A stretch of 64,000 nucleotides of DNA, taken from assembly GCA_015350385.1 (NCBI GenBank), contig WNKI01000003.1, forward strand, positions 653,377-717,376, read 5' to 3'. The notes under the pieces were generated by a model, which made no database searches, was not told where the DNA came from, and worked only from the letters and a program-made list of their open reading frames with translations. Below are positions 1 to 11,705 of this stretch, in pieces; the stretch's first letter is position 1, and the number at the start of each line of letters is the position of its first letter. This stretch comes from Aculops lycopersici (taxonomy: Eukaryota > Arthropoda > Arachnida > Trombidiformes > Eriophyidae). The position numbers and the translations under genes were made by a program.

Positions 1-22
1 TATATTATCACGTTAGAGGTTG

Positions 23-176
23 TCACTTGGCATTGGATTGTTCCTGACTCTGGCTAGATCGTTCCTTGAGGAGGGTTAAACTTTTTTCGTAGACCAAAAA
101 GGTTATAGCGCTAGCTGGCACCACTCTCAGTAGCGACGGTCCCAATCCCTTGTAGAATCCGCCTGCTCCCTCGTTC
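23..176 (-). CDS. alternative last exon of the SLC25A32-like carrier
   Basis: This minus-strand exon encodes the sixth helix region of a mitochondrial carrier (GGFYKGLGPSLLRVVPAS, then ITFLVYEKSL) and a polar tail ending at 23. An acceptor (AATAG then GAACGAG) ends at 177. Joined to the donor at 478/477 it restores an AGG arginine codon and yields TWR-NEGAGGFYKG, matching the usual carrier ending. The spliced protein would be 319 aa with a 301-nt intron. The tract before the acceptor is A-rich rather than pyrimidine-rich, so the acceptor may be weak. It cannot be an independent gene because there is no start or earlier repeat in the short gap upstream. The other possibility is the 3' end of a longer carrier gene with exons elsewhere. 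Confidence 0.7.
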
Positions 177-359
177 CTATTGTCGTTGTTTTTTGTTTTG
201 TTTTGGGATGTTATGTTACCCAATAAGCCAAATCCAAATTATACAATAAATTATAAGTATGGTTAATTGATTGATTGATTGAGTGAGTGAGTGAGTGATA
301 TGAGTATGAGATTGATATGAGATGAGATGAGGTGAGATTATTAGTTTAATCACAAGCGA

Positions 360-1283
360 CTATTCTTTGAAAGCCTTTGTTACCGTTTCATAGATGAAGA
401 AAACAATGCATATATTTGGTGTCACGTGCAACATGTAAGCTCGAAACCCTTTATAAAAACCTTTATACGATTCGTACCTCCATGTTCTCCTAACGACATC
501 CAGTACTCCCTCATAGTGGACATGTTGATCCTGTAATCGTGCTCGAACAACTTGATAGGGATATGTGATGGATGCTGCTAATAATTTGCTCAAAGCTGCG
601 CATGTTAAATATTGTAATGTGCCCAAATTATGATCATTGGGTAGGTTGTGGCGTTTGAGATAGACTTTCTTCAACTCTTCATAGGCGGCCAATTGAATGG
701 CTCCGTGCGATACGCCGAGTAGTCCTGGTATAAAGCCTCGATAGAGACCAGAGACTCCCTCGTACCTGTAGACTTTTCTCAGGGCATCCCATGTACCCGT
801 GTAACGCTTACTCTCTGGCAGTATAGATTTAACACTTTCAGTTGCGGCGCTGCTAGTGGTTGTTGTCGTTGGGGCAGTTCCATATTGTAAACAGAGTCTT
901 GTTTTAACAACCCAAATTGGATTTGTGATAGCAGTAGTGAGCGCTCCGGCACAGGCGCCGGCTGTCATGTGTTTTAAGGGTCCCAATTGTTGTTGTTGAC
1001 TTGATTCGATCATTTGCTTTTTGACTGTATTATAGAATAGGAAATACAAACCCCAAGCTGTGCCAGCACCCAGACAATTGGGTACGACACCCTTGTACAG
1101 ACCTTGAAAGCCCTCCTCTCTGACGATGGTTGAGAATGCATTTGAGATGTTACGATAGTTTTTCTTTAAACTCGACTGGCCATCGGCGACTGCAAATCTC
1201 ACTTTGAGTAAATCTAGTGGATGCAATACAAGGGTTGAGGTTAGACCACCTAAAACTCCAGCCAGTAGGTGTTCATGTGACAT
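360..1283 (-). CDS. mitochondrial folate/FAD-type carrier, SLC25A32-like (read-through isoform, 307 aa)
   Basis: Mitochondrial carrier of the inner membrane, most like the SLC25A32 group that moves folate and/or FAD into the matrix. Three tandem repeats of about 100 residues are visible, each opening with a PxD/E-type signature: HPLDLLKVRF near residue 21, NPIWVVKTRL near 120 and YPYQVVRARLQDQH near 240. The last signature, with the neighbouring GLYFLFYN and ITNPIWV segments, is close to animal SLC25A32. Length fits the family (about 315 aa). The start MSHEHLLAGVLGG lies directly before the first transmembrane helix. The coding part has no intron in this reading, but a consensus donor (AG then GTACGA on the minus strand) sits at 478/477 and joins in frame to an acceptor at 177/176. 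The final helix here (FYKGFRAYMLHVTPN) departs more from the family than the downstream exon does. Family assignment is firm; the transported substrate is inferred. Confidence 0.85.
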   Translation of the reverse strand: MSHEHLLAGVLGGLTSTLVLHPLDLLKVRFAVADGQSSLKKNYRNISNAFSTIVREEGFQGLYKGVVPNCLGAGTAWGLYFLFYNTVKKQMIESSQQQQLGPLKHMTAGACAGALTTAITNPIWVVKTRLCLQYGTAPTTTTTSSAATESVKSILPESKRYTGTWDALRKVYRYEGVSGLYRGFIPGLLGVSHGAIQLAAYEELKKVYLKRHNLPNDHNLGTLQYLTCAALSKLLAASITYPYQVVRARLQDQHVHYEGVLDVVRRTWRYESYKGFYKGFRAYMLHVTPNICIVFFIYETVTKAFKE

Positions 1284-2008
1284 AACTGACTACTGAGTTC
1301 AATTATTAATGTTTGCTGTGGAGTATCTTTCTCTCTTTTGATTCTTCAAGTTCTAGTTGATTGTATCTCTCCTTTCTTTCCACAACTCACGTGGTTTTTC
1401 TAGGGCGAGATATGCGATAAACACTTTTACAACAATAACAATATTAATGGAACAAGAGAGCAACATGAACAACAGATGGATCTTCAATAATTGAGCGATA
1501 AATATTAGTAGATATATTGATTTTTTTATATAATAGCCATAATCTTCTATTTGTAAACAATAGAAATGAGAGCAAGCTTATCTAAGGTATGGGCGCTTTG
1601 CCAACCTTTCCGAACGCATGCTAGTCCGCGTGCAGCACGAGGTCTGCGGCGGACTTGCAGTGTTGTGGAGGGAACCGCGACGCGCCACGAGTTTGGCTAG
1701 CCAGAGAAAATTATCTTGATATTTTCAGAATATCTAGATCGAATAAAAATTTTATTGGACATGAAATGAATCTAGTAATTAGTTCAATTTTTACCATCTG
1801 TGTTTATTTCTGGCTAACCAAACTGCAGCTTGTGCATTTGCTCAGTTTGAATATACTCGCTCACAGTAGGCGGCGCTCCAATCACCACTATGCGCCCTTC
1901 AAGTGGCCAGAACTCGCGGATTCTGATAACAGGTAAGTTTGTTAGCTTTTCAATCGACAGGTGGCTGTTTTTGCTTTCTTCATAATTTATACTAAAACAT
2001 ACAAATCT
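1284..2008. other. intergenic, no gene recognised
   Basis: The stretch between the carrier start and the end of the secreted-protein gene is AT-rich for 1300-1570 and mixed after that. An open frame at 1655-1936 has no domain, signal peptide or supporting context and is not called. The carrier promoter should lie just above 1284. Confidence 0.5.
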
Positions 2009-2506
2009 CTAGTATGCCTTCATCTGAAGGTTCAACTCGTTGCATAGCGACAATGGCGCCTTGATTGGAGTTTTGAAGTTTACTCTACTAACGGTTTCCA
2101 ATTCGAGAAGCTCGCCATCGTCGGCGTGGCTATCCCACTTGGGTGCGACCTCACTGTCTTGAGTTTCTTGGTAGGCATCAATGCAATGGAGTTTGTGGAA
2201 GGCGGCAAGCTCGCGTTTGCCCTCCTGGAGCAATTGATCTTGAGTTAACCGAGCCTCACTAGCCGCTCGGGCACGATTGTAGCCCAACTCCTCGAGCTCC
2301 GCAATAATATCGTCCTCGATCATCGACTTGAACTCGTCCACCACCAGATCGTTCTCCTTCTGGATTAGTTTGCCCAGCGACTCGGTGATCGAAACCTCTA
2401 GCTGCTTAACCCTTCGCTCAAATGGCGAAGATGACAGTGGATGACCATTCGCTAAGACGGAAATGGAAATTGAAATTGAAATAACTAGCGCCAACTTGAA
2501 AGACAT
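2009..2506 (-). CDS. orphan secreted protein, 165 aa
   Basis: No family is recognised. The protein starts with a clear signal peptide (MSFKLALVISISISISVLANG, cleavage likely near residue 21), followed by a strongly charged, heptad-like helical stretch (about residues 30-75, with KQLEVSITESLGKLIQKEN and DDIIAELEELGYNRARAA) and an acidic C-terminal third. There are only two cysteines, at about residues 107 and 154, so at most one disulfide. The start context (ATAAACAATG on the minus strand) is favourable. The ORF is intronless. The signal peptide with a sustained charged composition argues for a real gene. No poly(A) signal was identified, and function is unknown. Confidence 0.6.
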   Translation of the reverse strand: MSFKLALVISISISISVLANGHPLSSSPFERRVKQLEVSITESLGKLIQKENDLVVDEFKSMIEDDIIAELEELGYNRARAASEARLTQDQLLQEGKRELAAFHKLHCIDAYQETQDSEVAPKWDSHADDGELLELETVSRVNFKTPIKAPLSLCNELNLQMKAY

Positions 2507-3743
2507 TGTTTATCTATTGTCCTCCTTGGTTCTACCTCTCGTTTCTCCCGTTCAAGGTGGTCAAACGAAAAAGTCTTGCAGTTGCAATTGCAATAAATAA
2601 CAAGTGCTACAAGGTGACTTATGCTTTAAGTTAGTGTGTGATGATTTACGAATCGATATCGCTTCAGGTGTGTTATTGTGTGTGCAAGTCTATTATTCCC
2701 CCCACAAATTGCCCTTTGCCCGCTGCAACCCACAACAACCTGTACAGTTTTACCATCAGCTCAGGTTGAGAGTGTAATAAAGAACCATTGCTGTTGCTGC
2801 TGTTGTTGCTGTGGCCGAGGGTATTTTTAAACATTTTTGTGAAACAACTCTAATTTTGGTCCGATGCGTCAGACGGTGGCGGCGGTGGTAGCGACTAGGA
2901 CAAAAGTAGTGAAGTCTGGACGGACAGTTAGAGAGAAAATCCACTGCTTCAGCCGATCGTTTGGCTGCTGTTTTTGCCACCAATACTTGTGGTGTGAGAT
3001 TCATTTCGTTCCAAGTTTTCGGTGCCTCGGATGCAAATTGCGCCTCTCGCCGCGTGAGACCGACGAATCCCATGGAGCAGAGGAGCGCGAGAGATGGACA
3101 CGCATTCAAAGTTGGAAATTGAAGTGGGCGCTCAAGTTGATTTATATTCCGACCATTTATAAGACAACTCGAGCAAGATTTTAGTTTGCTCTTTCCGCCG
3201 AAAACTTTCGACGCAAAGTCTCCAAAACACATTGCCACCAGAGACCTTGAGAAATAGATAGATAGAGAGGGAGGGGGGAGGAGTGCGAACAGGAAGTGGC
3301 CACTCTATCTAAGTTTGGTCTTCGTCGTCGTCGTGGTCATGATTGTGAGAGTTTTTCTGTTGCGAAGTTTCAGTTGCCCCTGAAACCGCGGAAATCGCTG
3401 GCCATTACGTTGTACCGACTACCGCATAGTTGATGATCATGACGCCGCCGTCGTGGTTATGAGCAAAATCCGTTTGGACTTTAGAGCAAATAGATGGAGA
3501 GAAAAAGTCAATGAGGCAAAAAATTTGCCCAACGTCTAATGAGGCGAGAAAGTAAACTTCGGCTTGTCGACGAAGACGACGAAGACGATGAAGACGACGA
3601 CGACGTAAATATTGAGCTTGATGAGCCAGTTAGTTGCATCGTCATCATCTTTTCATTTCCTAATGTGTTAATTTGTTGCGTGATTTTTAAGCGATGACCA
3701 CTAATAATTACACTAATACTACTTATTTCAAAGTCGTTAATTT

Positions 3744-3748
<5 letters not shown>

Positions 3749-3783
<35 letters not shown>
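3749..3783. repeat. (CT)n microsatellite
   Basis: Uninterrupted CT dinucleotide run in the intergenic region. Confidence 0.95.
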
Positions 3784-3786
<3 letters not shown>

Positions 3787-5210
3787 TCACATCAACAGAA
3801 CTACAAACTAGATGTTTGCTGCGAAACAGAAACATAGATATGACCACGTAAAGCAGACCCGCTGATCGGTGATTTTATGGCACTTTGCATCCAAAAGTCG
3901 GCGCCTCTTTGGATCGTGGGCCAAAATTGAGGGTGGGAACAAGACTCACTTCCGGTCTTTCATCTAATTCCATCTCATTCAGTTCAGTTCAGTTCAGTTC
4001 GATCCAATCCGATTTGATCTGATTTTGAGCCACACTTTTCACTGGCCACTCGCTCGCCCACTCAATTCCATCGCCACTAGGGCCGATTGATCACTTGACC
4101 GGCCGGCTCTCCAGTGATTGATGGCCGATCGGTTGAGAGTAAGAGCGAGTTGGGGCCTCTCATGAATGCGACGAGAATAATCAGGATACAGACGTTGATT
4201 CGGGAAGAGAGTTGCCACTCTCTTCCATCCTCAAAGCTCCATGGGTTTCGTGTCCCATGTTAAAAGCGGCCATTGAGCAACGATAAACATAACCACCTGC
4301 GACTTGTGACTCGTGCAAGTGTTGTTGTTGTTGTTGTAACACTCGCTACTGTGCTCACCACTGTGATCGATGGATTTGCGAAGTGAACCGAAGCGTCTGC
4401 TTCCCCACACGCAACTCCCCCACTCGCAAACACCACCAACACTAAAGGCATACCACTTTAGTTGGATCGAATCAAATCGCATTGAATCAACTTGAATGAA
4501 ACGAATCCATTCGACAAGAGAAAGAGGAAAGGATTGAGTTGCGTGGCATTATGCAAATTTCTTCGGCTCTCCAACTGGAAGTTGGTTGGAATTGAGAGCG
4601 CAAAAACAGTGGCAAACTGTTTGAGCTTTAACCGATGAATAGCATGACTCTCTCACAGCTACGGTAATAATAGAACCATTGCAACAATAGCAACAAACTG
4701 GGTTTGCGGTCGGAAACTTCTGCTCTCTGTCTGTCCAACTGTTTGTTTGTCTGCCCGTCCATCTGCTTCCCGCTTGTGCCAAGTGAGACTGGAAACAACA
4801 ACAAAAGTTTGAGTTTTTCTGCTGATTAAATTCCAAGTTGCGTCACCAACAAAGTGGCAGCAGAACTAGCAGCAGCAGCAGGAAGCGAAAGTTAAGTCTT
4901 GTTCCAAATCTTTAGCTTAACTCGTCGTCTCACCATTTGGTTGTAATGTTTGTACGCTTCACTGCAACCACTTGCGCGGTTACCGAGTTTAGGTTTATAT
5001 AAACCCAAAAGCAAACAAGACAACCTAAGTCTCACTCCTGCTCTTTGGTTCATGATGTGCTATTGTAGTTGGAGTTTCAAGCGCGTCACCGTTCATTTGG
5101 CACGAAGGGAAACTCTCTTTGCGCTTGTGGGACCACAAAAGGGGCTCGCTAATGTGCCAAATTATCGCCGAGCGACGATTATATTCTTGGTTTTGGCCTA
5201 AAACCGGACC

Positions 5211-5245
5211 GAACCGAACCGAACCGAACCGAACCGAACCGAACC
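5211..5245. repeat. (GAACC)7 pentanucleotide microsatellite
   Basis: Seven perfect tandem GAACC units, preceded by a degenerate copy. Confidence 0.95.
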
Positions 5246-6417
5246 AACAACAATTCAACCATCCAATTTTAACGGATACAAAATCCAGAGAGAAAGAGGG
5301 CTGGTGAAACCTCTCGAGTTAGAGGCGACCACTAAAGTCGCTAGGTTTGTCTGCTAACTTCTATGTCCAATGTCCATTATCATTGGTATCGTCATCAGTG
5401 CGCACGAGTAGCCGGCGAGAGCACCAACTTGTGGTCCACTTGGCCGTTGGTTTGCTTGTTTCGCTCGGTTGCAGTTGGCTTTAGTCTGGCGCGGCGTTCC
5501 AAAGAGAAACTCTCGAGGCTGCTCTTTTGTCTTTGTGTGTCGCTAATTGGCGCCGCCGCCGCTGGCGGTGTCTGCGGCTTCTGATCGTTTGCTGCTCGCT
5601 CGATGGCCACTCGTTCTGGTTTATGCATTAAAAGAGGCAGAGGCAAAGGCAACAACGCTGCTAATTGTAGTTGGTCAATTTGGAGGCTCGAATGGGATAG
5701 TGGCAATGACGGCAACAACAACAGTAGCGACGATGGTGGAGATAATCTAAAGTCAACTTGCTCTTTTCAGTCCCTTTGGTCTCTTTGCTCCCGTTGCTCT
5801 TAAGTTTAGGCAACTCACGAGCGAGCAAACGAAAACAAGCCAAACAAAGCGATCGACTCGATATGGCACCAGCGACTTCCGGTTATCGACGAGTTTCGCT
5901 CCTGGTTTTTGGATCGGCCATCTCATTTGGGTGCTTTTATTTGTCGGGGGCGGGAAAGTTTGGATCTGCAGCCGGAAAGATTAGAGAAAGTGAGAGAGAT
6001 TTGTTTGCTTTCGCTTTTGGTGGGCCAACGTTTTCAATAGCTACCACAGAAATTTGAGTACAGTATTTTATTTCTCTCTTAACTTAAGCCCCAGATTCAG
6101 CTTCTAATGCTCCTAATGCTACTATTGCTGTTGCAGCCAATACAACCAAAAGAATCGACGTCGTGGTCCACTAATTCTAGCTGGAATTGCCAAGTTGGTT
6201 GCTACTAGTAGCTTGAGAGTTTTGTTACCATCTCTCTCACTTGCCCTAACCATAGATACTAAATTCTAAGACTGCTGCACATGACATGCCATAGCGACCG
6301 GAAGTGGAGGGACCCTTAGGAAGTGGATAGTCTGGTGCCATGAACATTCATCGCGCGGCCGACATTATTATACGTGACTCCACTCGAGTTTCCTCCTTCC
6401 TCGTAGTCGTCGTTGTT

Positions 6418-6442
6418 GATGTCGTCGTCGTCGTCGTCGTCT
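6418..6442. repeat. (GTC)n microsatellite
   Basis: Short GTC/GAC trinucleotide run, the same class as the longer one at 7282-7336. Confidence 0.9.
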
Positions 6443-7281
6443 CCGTCTTTCTCATAGTCCTGCAACATTTCTTTCCTCTTGTCTGATATTCAATCTATTG
6501 AGTGACTGGAGGCTCAAGGAAGTTCAGAACAAACGAGAGCATTTGGCGCGACCATCGCAACAAAGTTCTGGCCATTATAACAAAAGGATGGCTACAATAT
6601 AACGACATGACGGCGGCGGCGGCAGCAGCAGCAATGGCAATAATCACAGAGTCGCCAGCCAAACTAAACCATACCAAACTAGATTCCCGCGGCCATTGTT
6701 GTTGTTGTCGTGGTGGTTGCTCGTTATAATCGCTAGCGCCTTTGCTGCGACGGCAACTGCAACTACGACATCTAAACTAAAACTGAAACTACAACTACAA
6801 ATCGCGCTGCTCAACTAACACTTGAATATCCTACTGCCTGCTTTGCAGCTGATTCCCAACGACCACCACGGACAGCCGGACGCCCTCGCCATGCGAAGCG
6901 GCCAAAGTGGATGTGTTACGCAACTTAACCACGACCACTTGTTATATGAACTCACTCGCCCACTTGGCCGCCTAGCAACAGCGACACCAACAAGCAGCTA
7001 TTTTGTCGACTGAAACTGAGCCAACAGAAACAGGAAGTTGCGACGACCAACCTGAGAGTTGCAGCGTTGGCGTGGTTAGTTTTAGGCGCAAAGTTTAGCT
7101 GTAGCTGTAACCTAGCGATCTAATCTATTCGTGAAAACTCGCAAGTTTTGATCATGAGTTGGGAGAACAAGAGAAGGAAAAAAGAAGTGTTTGGTTTTGG
7201 TGGAGGGAAATCAGCTAGTTCGTATGTAACGATATGATTCCTCGCTGCTTGGCGCAAAGGTTCCAAGTTCAATTGGCTAGT

Positions 7282-7336
<55 letters not shown>
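7282..7336. repeat. (GTC)18 trinucleotide microsatellite
   Basis: About 18 uninterrupted GTC units. Read on the minus strand they would give a poly-Asp run, but the surrounding frame has no other support, so the tract is treated as non-coding. Confidence 0.95.
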
Positions 7337-9980
7337 GTGTGATGTAACCAGAGAGCAAGAGGGAGAATTAGAGAAACTACTAGACTCCTACTTCTCACTC
7401 CACTTTGCAGTGTTTGCAACTTTCAATGTTCTACATACCGAAGTGAAACTTGCGGAAAGTTAGCACATTGCGCAACACAACCTACCGACCGGAAGTTGGG
7501 CGCGCTCATGCCACGGGCACGACTTATGGCCGGTGGTGTTCATTAATCACGAGCGCGCTGGATTCAGGTCATTAGAGTTTCTGTTGGTGGCTATGGTGGT
7601 GGCGCTGGCAGTAAGCAGTAGGCAGAGTTGAGTTGTGAGGTAGTCGGTGGCGGATACGTTTGCGATTTGGTCACAGCAGCAACTGGAGCAAAGTGGCCCT
7701 CGCGGCGAGTTACGACTTGCAACTCGCTTCAAAGTGAGGAAAGTGGAGTGGCGACGACAAAACAACCAACATGGCGGGAAAACACGTAATGGCATTAGAA
7801 GCTTTCGCTGCTGCTATTCCACTAGTGGCCTTTACATCCACCACTACATCGAACGCTTGAAAACTGGCCAACCAATAGGTGGTTCAGTCTCAGAATTGGC
7901 TTCTCTCTCCCGGTCTCTCGTTTGCTCAAACTCTACGCGCCGAACTTCCGCTTTCGTGCTACCTGATTCTCGGGAATCTCTCAAATGGTAACTCGCGATC
8001 GGATCATCCTTCACCTCCGGCCACATCACCTGCAGCCTGCTGAACGATGACGACTACGACGGCGGCGGCTCCGACCACGACGCAAAGGCCTCCGCCGAAC
8101 CCGACAACAGAAACTGAGAGCGCGCCTCGTCGTTATAATTGGTCCCTGTTAGCTCACCTGGCCGCCGTCGGCTGGTTGCCAGATTAGCCTCTTGGCAATT
8201 GGCCGGCCTCTTTTTTGTGTGCGACTCTCCGCTAGCCATTTGAGTTTGCCATTACCTCGACCACTTGCTCACCGAGGAGACGACGTGCGCTGATTGCCCC
8301 TCAGCTGACCGAGTGACTTGCCATTTGGTTGCGCAGGAGGCTGGCCAACCACTCACCATGTTAGCATCGAGATGATGACTTGATTTATGGCTAAGACACA
8401 CTGAGCAAAGTTATTGTTGTTCTCTGTTTGGTTTGGCTATAGTCGAGAAGCCAAGTTTTAGTGCAGTCTATATATATTACGAGCCGGTCATATAATCAGC
8501 CGACAAGTCGACTTGCTCGGCCTCGACCGAGTCACTCAGCTAGCCAGCCAGTCAGCCGGAAGTTGCGAAACATATGAGAGAGGATCGCCTCAGTTAGTTA
8601 ATGGCCTCGAAGGCGAGCGAGCTAATGGAAACGAGAGGCGAACGCCTTCCGTTTCCTCCTGTCGCTGCTTGTTTCATTTGTTCTGGTAGCTGGATAGACA
8701 AATCCACCGGAACTCAAGACAGAGGAGCCAATCAATCATAATTCCTAGAAGCCAAGACCAACTAACGAGGAGAAATCTATTTGCTTCACTTGCTGCTGCT
8801 GTTATTGGAGCGAACGCCGCAGGCTTGTTTGCAACACAAAGCTAACCTACTTGTATAAATCTATCCATCTCTTATCTTCTCATGTAAATCTCGTTATCCC
8901 ACATGACATTATACATGTAGCGGTACATGCAGTTTGCCAAAGTACAATGCAACTTTTTCCTGGGCACTGGCGGCACGAAATCCACCGCAACTAAGAGTTC
9001 GAATGCGAAACGATCGCCGCGTGATAAACGGGACAACCGGTGGAAGCTCATTTCGAGGATGCCACTTTGCGCCACTCACGCTTGGGATAAATCCCAGGCG
9101 CCACTAGCTCCAAAGAGAGAAAGAGCAAGACAGAGGCAGGTAAATTGATACAGGTAAAGTGGGGGCAGTGGTGCGGTGTGATTCACACTGTGCGCAGGTA
9201 TCCTGTCCAGTTTAGTTTTTATCGCTCACAAGGTGAAGTGACTAGTGGCGATCAGCTTTTACAATGCTGATTAAATTATTCGTGCCCACCGACAGTGCCA
9301 TTGGAATGTTGCTGCTTTGGCTGCGAGCGTCACGAGCTACAAGCGATGATTTTAATTTCCAAAGTCTTATCTTGATCTTGAACTGTTCTTCCTATTCTCT
9401 TAACCTCACCTACACAAGCCTCAATTTGCGCCTCCTCCAAGTTGGAGTTGATATTGGCATTCGAGTGGGCAGGCGCCGCGCTGAGCAGCGCAGCGGTTTC
9501 CAGGTTTCGGTCAGTCGGTCGGCCGGTCGGTCGGTTGAGCGAGCTATTGGTTCGGTCAGTTAGCATTGGAGGACAGACGGCAACAGATTGTTTTCTTATC
9601 GAACTTATTCCATTTGCAACTTTGGCGTGATGTGTTGTCCATTGGAGGCGCTTCGCGTTTAGCACTCGCAAATCTTGCGGCGAGGCTGGCAAATGTCATG
9701 TCGAGTTTGATCAGCTTGACTATTTGCTTCACTACTGAGCATTTAATTTAAACCCAAAAAAGGAGCCAACTCTCTTGTGATTGAGAGAATCTGTGAACCA
9801 GAGAACCACGGAACCAGAAACAACAATTGACCTACCGGCGACGGCGCCGTTGCTGGCCACTTTGGCCCCCAAAGTCTCAAATCGATTCTGCGGATTCGGA
9901 TCGATTCCAAACATTCAACCGTGAACTTCTATCCTCCTGCTGGCCGAAGTCTCACCTTAGAGCTCGTGCCTTACTGCTGC

Positions 9981-9982
<2 letters not shown>

Positions 9983-10013
<31 letters not shown>
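9983..10013. repeat. (CTG)n trinucleotide microsatellite
   Basis: About ten CTG units in non-coding DNA. Confidence 0.9.
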
Positions 10014-10014
<1 letters not shown>

Positions 10015-11705
10015 TCTCCCCTCGTTATTCGAGTGACGGACAGAGAAAGAGAGAGAATTAGTATTGTGTTGGATTAGAATATAAGGTATATATATATATG
10101 TTTTTGTTTTGTGCATGGCAAATGCGCTGGAAGTGGATGCCAGAAGCGGAGGCGCCCCAAAGTGCGGCGCAAATGGGCGGAGTGCCGCTTTCTCGCTGGC
10201 TCACTTGGAGCCGACGTGTCCAGCGCGCGCGCAAGTCGCCCAAATCCAACCACCGCCTATGCTTTTGTGTTCCATCCATCCATCCATTCTTCTCCTCCTT
10301 CTCCTTCTCATTCTTGGTTCCCTCGTTACCAACGCCAATGGTCGCTCGTCAGTCTTTGTCGTGGTCGTGGTCGTCGTGAGCATAATCTCTTTTCTCTTTT
10401 ACTCATTTGAAAGTGTGAGGAAGCGGAGAAGTTGGAGGCGAGGAGAAGAAAGGAAATCGGCGAGCTTTTTCGTGGTCGCGGCCAGAATCGTCGCAGTCGT
10501 CGTAGTGGTCGCTGGCACCAAGAGAGCCAAGTTCGAAGCTGGAAGTTGAAAGTTTGAAGTTCCAAGTTCGAGCAACACAACAGCCGAGCGCAGCACAACA
10601 AATAACAATAGCAGTAGCATCGGCAACCAACCAGCACATCTGCTACCGCTCGCCGCCAGTTTATATATATTCAACCGTTAGAGAGATCCATAAAGTAGAA
10701 GCCACTTAGCGCTGCAGAGAATCGAAGTTAAAAGTTTGTGGCTCTCACTGGAGCTTCGGGGAGGATGCGCAAATCAAGTCGATTTTTACGACGATCGATT
10801 TCCACCGCGAACCGGCGAGCAGAAGCGATCCAAGTAACACAACAGCAACAGCAACAGCAACAACTCACACAAGTCCATTCATTCACAAAGGTATCCGCGC
10901 ATTCGTTGCTCCTGTCGTCGTCATCATAGTAATCGACGGCACCGTGCCTCTGAATGCGAGGGCCACGCGCAAGAGACCATCAGCAGCAACTTGAAGCGAA
11001 GGCAAGCCAAAAGTCCATTGTTGCGCGCGCGAGCCTCTTGTTGCTCTTTGCGCTTCAACTCCAATTGCCAGCACCAAACTAAACGAGAAACCAAGACGAA
11101 AAGGGAGACGAGTGGACTGAAAGGGAGTGAAGCGAACTTTATTATTATTATCATCATCACCACCACCGTCGTATATATTGTCCATTGGAACAGATGTAGT
11201 GGTGGTTCGGTTTTTGGCCATTCAACAACATTGGCTAGTTTTTCGAGACGGAAGAAGACAGAGAGAAGGACAAGGAGAGACTTGGAAAGAAGTGAGGCAA
11301 AAGCTAATCTCAATTTTAGTTGCTCCACGACGATACACATACGGTGCAGAGAAAACAACAAGCGAGTGTAGTCTCGTCTCGTGTTTTGCAAAACCTTTTT
11401 CAACGCGCCAACTCAGCGAGTCTCTCACTCACTCGCTCACTCACTCAATAACTCGTCGCTTCGATCTGCAAACTGCAGCGCACACGAGAAGCGGCCACAC
11501 GAAAGGCCAACACGAAGCCAGCAAATTTAATTGAAGAAAGTTTCATTCAGCTTCTCCCGTAGCCAAAACTGAACGCGAGAGTTTGGTGTCATCATTATAA
11601 TCGTAAAATGAAATCTCTCGTTAGATTACTTCAAACATCATCTTTATCTGATAAAAGGTGAAATGAAACAACAACAACAACAGCAACAACAAACACAACA
11701 GCAAC

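Larger units (their letters stand above)
2507..11705. other. long non-coding stretch upstream of the Ig-receptor gene
   Basis: About 9 kb without a convincing gene. Many short open frames exist on both strands, often overlapping each other, but none shows a domain, signal peptide or codon pattern that I trust. It is rich in simple repeats (listed separately) and in CCGGAAGT-type ETS-like words (3948, 5875, 6298, 7489, 8556). The part from about 10080 (TATATATATATG) to 11700 is more GC-rich and is the likely promoter and 5' UTR of the downstream gene. Untranslated exons cannot be excluded. Confidence 0.5.

Noticed and set aside
1655..1936. 93-aa plus-strand open frame
   Set aside because: No domain, no clean signal peptide, AT-rich non-coding surroundings, and no poly(A) or splice context that I could support.
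2756..3238. 160-aa minus frame and overlapping 106-aa plus frame
   Set aside because: The two mirror each other on opposite strands; neither has a motif, and composition is like the non-coding flank.
7120..7419. Minus-strand frame with a poly-Asp run
   Set aside because: The Asp run is just the (GTC)n microsatellite read in one frame; the rest shows nothing protein-like.
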